Shown here piece by piece: positions 62,342-64,000 of a DNA stretch of 64,000 bases. A program made the position numbers and the translations under genes. This DNA is from Bacteroidota bacterium. GTDB taxonomy: Bacteria > Bacteroidota > Ignavibacteria > Ignavibacteriales > Ignavibacteriaceae. The notes beneath the pieces were generated by a model that saw only the letters and a list, made by a program, of their open reading frames with translations, was not told the DNA's origin and did no database searches. Position 1 is the first letter of the stretch. The number at the start of each line of letters is the position of its first letter. Location of the stretch: assembly GCA_021824565.1 (NCBI GenBank), contig JAKAKL010000142.1, positions 1 through 64,000 of the forward strand. The letters run 5' to 3'.

Positions 62342-64000
62342 TCAGCTTTCTTCATCAAGCAGCCAGCCTTCGGCTGAGTCCGGCTCTATATCCGATATGA
62401 ACCGCGACGGCTTGGATAATGTTATCCCTTCTTCCCTGCTGTACATATTCATCGGGTATGTTAAAAATAAATTTTGCTTCGCTCTTGTCGATGCAACGTA
62501 CATCAGGCGGCGTTCTTCTTCAAGCGAATCAATGTTGTCCGCCGACCTGCTTGACGGGAAAAAACCTTCCACCAGATGTATGATGAAAACTGTATGCCAC
62601 TCTAATCCTTTTGCCGAGTGAATGGTTGAGAGCGTTACAAACTCGTTCTCCTTGTCCTCTGCTCCTATATCAATTACACTGTCTATTACCGGCTCAATTG
62701 CCATGTCCGCAAGCAGGCTGTCCAGCGATTTATAATTCTCGGTTATGTTCAAAAAAATATCGAGGTCTTTTTTCCGCTTGTTGAAATCGTCGTATTTATC
62801 TTTGAACAAAGGATAATAATACTCCATAACAACTTGCGCTTTTTCGGAAGGCAAAGATTTCTCCGTATGTATTTTATATAAAACATGGAACAGCGCCGAC
62901 AGCTTGTCTCCGTATTTAAATGAAGTAATATGCTCCGGGTTGGCTTTGATAGTAAGCCGCGCTGTCGCGAGTTCGTCAAGTATCTTTTGTGCTGTCTTCG
63001 GTCCGATGCCTTCGTGCAGAAGCAGAACTCGGTACCAGCTTACAACGTCCCTTGGATTAGCCGCTATCCTAAGGAAAGCCAGTACGTCTTTAACGTGCGA
63101 TGTCTCAATGAATTTCATACCGCCGAATTTTTGAAATGGTATGTTTGCCTTCGCCAGCTCTATTTCCAGGTCGAATGAAAAGAATGATGACCGGAATAAT
63201 ACCGCTATGTCACGCAGCGGCACGCCTTCTTCTCGTAGGTCAAGTATCTTTTCTACTATAAACTTCGATTGCAAATTTTCTTTTGCCGCCGCTATGATTA
63301 CCGGCAGTTCGCCGCCTGTTTTACGAGTGTAAAGGTTCTTTGGATATTTCTCAATTGCTCTTTCAATTATCAGGTTTGTAAAATTCAATACCGGCTGTAC
63401 GCTTCGGTAATTTTCTTCAAGCTTGATTATTTTAACATCCTTAAACTGTTTCGGGAAGTCCATTATGTTCTTGAAGTTTGCGCCCCGGAAAGAATATATT
63501 GACTGCGAATCGTCGCCTACAACCATTAAGTTGTTATTCAACTGCGTCAGTCCCGCGACTATTTCCGATTGGAGCTTGTTCGTGTCCTGGTATTCGTCAA
63601 CCATAACAAACTTGATTGAAGAAAGCATTGACTTAGCCGCCGCTCCAAAATCCAGAAGAAAATTCTTAAGATGCACAAGCAGATCGTCATAATCCAGCAG
63701 GTTATTTTTCGATTTGTAATTTGCGTACACTTTCTGAATGTCTAATATTTTATCAAGCTGCTCGGCAAAATGAGGATAATCAGCTTCTATAATTTCCTCT
63801 ATCTTTCTGCCCGTATTAACGCTTAGACTAAAAACCTTCTCAAGCGTCTGCTTGTTGGGGAATCTTTTTTCTTTGCTTATAAAGCCTGCCTGCGAGCGGA
63901 TTAAATTTATTACGTCTTCACAATCTGTTTGATCTAATATTGTAAAAGAAGAATCCAGCCCGGCTGCCTTTGCATATTTCCGCAGTGTCAAGTTCGCGAA
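62342..64000 (-). CDS. UvrD/PcrA-family helicase, C-terminal part (cut by window edge)
   Basis: About 550 codons visible; the 5' end continues past the right edge (the frame is open to 64000, reading FAN-LTLRKYAK at the edge). Superfamily 1A helicase: motif II 'FVMVDEYQDTNKLQ', motif III 'LMVVGDDSQSIYSFRGANF', motif IV 'IIKLEENYRS', motif V 'TLSTIHSAKGLEWHTVFII' and motif VI 'EEERRLMYVASTRAKQNLFL'. Walker A and motif Ia would lie outside. It unwinds DNA 3' to 5' in repair. It ends with 'DEES' after a short acidic tail. DUF72 follows directly. Confidence 0.93.
   Translation of the reverse strand, partial: FANLTLRKYAKAAGLDSSFTILDQTDCEDVINLIRSQAGFISKEKRFPNKQTLEKVFSLSVNTGRKIEEIIEADYPHFAEQLDKILDIQKVYANYKSKNNLLDYDDLLVHLKNFLLDFGAAAKSMLSSIKFVMVDEYQDTNKLQSEIVAGLTQLNNNLMVVGDDSQSIYSFRGANFKNIMDFPKQFKDVKIIKLEENYRSVQPVLNFTNLIIERAIEKYPKNLYTRKTGGELPVIIAAAKENLQSKFIVEKILDLREEGVPLRDIAVLFRSSFFSFDLEIELAKANIPFQKFGGMKFIETSHVKDVLAFLRIAANPRDVVSWYRVLLLHEGIGPKTAQKILDELATARLTIKANPEHITSFKYGDKLSALFHVLYKIHTEKSLPSEKAQVVMEYYYPLFKDKYDDFNKRKKDLDIFLNITENYKSLDSLLADMAIEPVIDSVIDIGAEDKENEFVTLSTIHSAKGLEWHTVFIIHLVEGFFPSSRSADNIDSLEEERRLMYVASTRAKQNLFLTYPMNMYSREEGITLSKPSRFISDIEPDSAEGWLLDEES

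Overview
The window is an AT-rich stretch of a Bacteroidota/Chlorobi-type genome, most likely from the class Ignavibacteria. Three clues point there: C-terminal type IX secretion (T9SS) tails of the 'NYPNPFNP' type on two intact genes plus one orphan fragment, many ECF sigma factors and PAS-rich hybrid kinases, and a SUC/GPH-type sugar transporter. The assignment is inference from protein style; no rRNA or tRNA gene was seen.

Layout. 1-4.6 kb: a truncated secreted protein, a secreted S1/P1-type nuclease, ornithine aminotransferase (rocD), about 1 kb without a gene, and uppP. 4.7-9.4 kb: small secreted protein, membrane-fusion protein and heavy-metal-type RND pump. 9.4-16.5 kb: cell-surface proteins (T9SS beta-propeller, lipoprotein propeller, nine-heme T9SS cytochrome) with a divergent OmpR-type two-component system. 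16.8-23.7 kb: a secreted ChaN/EreA-like protein, then a compact cassette of TPR protein, ECF sigma, zinc-finger anti-sigma, TonB_C lipoprotein and TonB-dependent receptor-like barrel. 24-29 kb: small accessory genes (membrane proteins, SRPBCC, cupin, two methyltransferases, another ECF sigma, a cysteine-less HMA-like protein). 29-47 kb: a hybrid kinase, then mostly housekeeping genes (PAP2, GNAT, crotonase, SDR, truA, aldehyde dehydrogenase, RsbU-like phosphatase, pyrE, pterin dehydratase, clpC, sugar transporter, msrA). 47-55 kb: a run of two very large PAS kinases alternating with two single-domain response regulators, followed by a lone MprF-type C-terminal domain protein. 56.4-64 kb: a 21-bp heptad-coding minisatellite and a DNA-repair block with dinB, DUF72 and a UvrD-family helicase.

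The most striking observation is in the last block. A DnaE-type DNA polymerase III alpha subunit is encoded as two complementary halves on opposite strands. The PHP/palm/thumb half (56783-58474, minus) sits in an apparent operon behind dinB. The fingers/clamp-binding/OB half (59745-61427, plus) is transcribed divergently from the other side of dinB. The break lies at the palm-fingers boundary, both halves are open, all three predicted catalytic aspartates are in the N half, and no intein is visible. A single inversion of a dinB-dnaE(N) segment would produce the arrangement. Other points worth a look are a recurrent 16-bp motif upstream of three transcription units, a secreted nine-heme cytochrome with internal duplication, and a T9SS-tail gene remnant.
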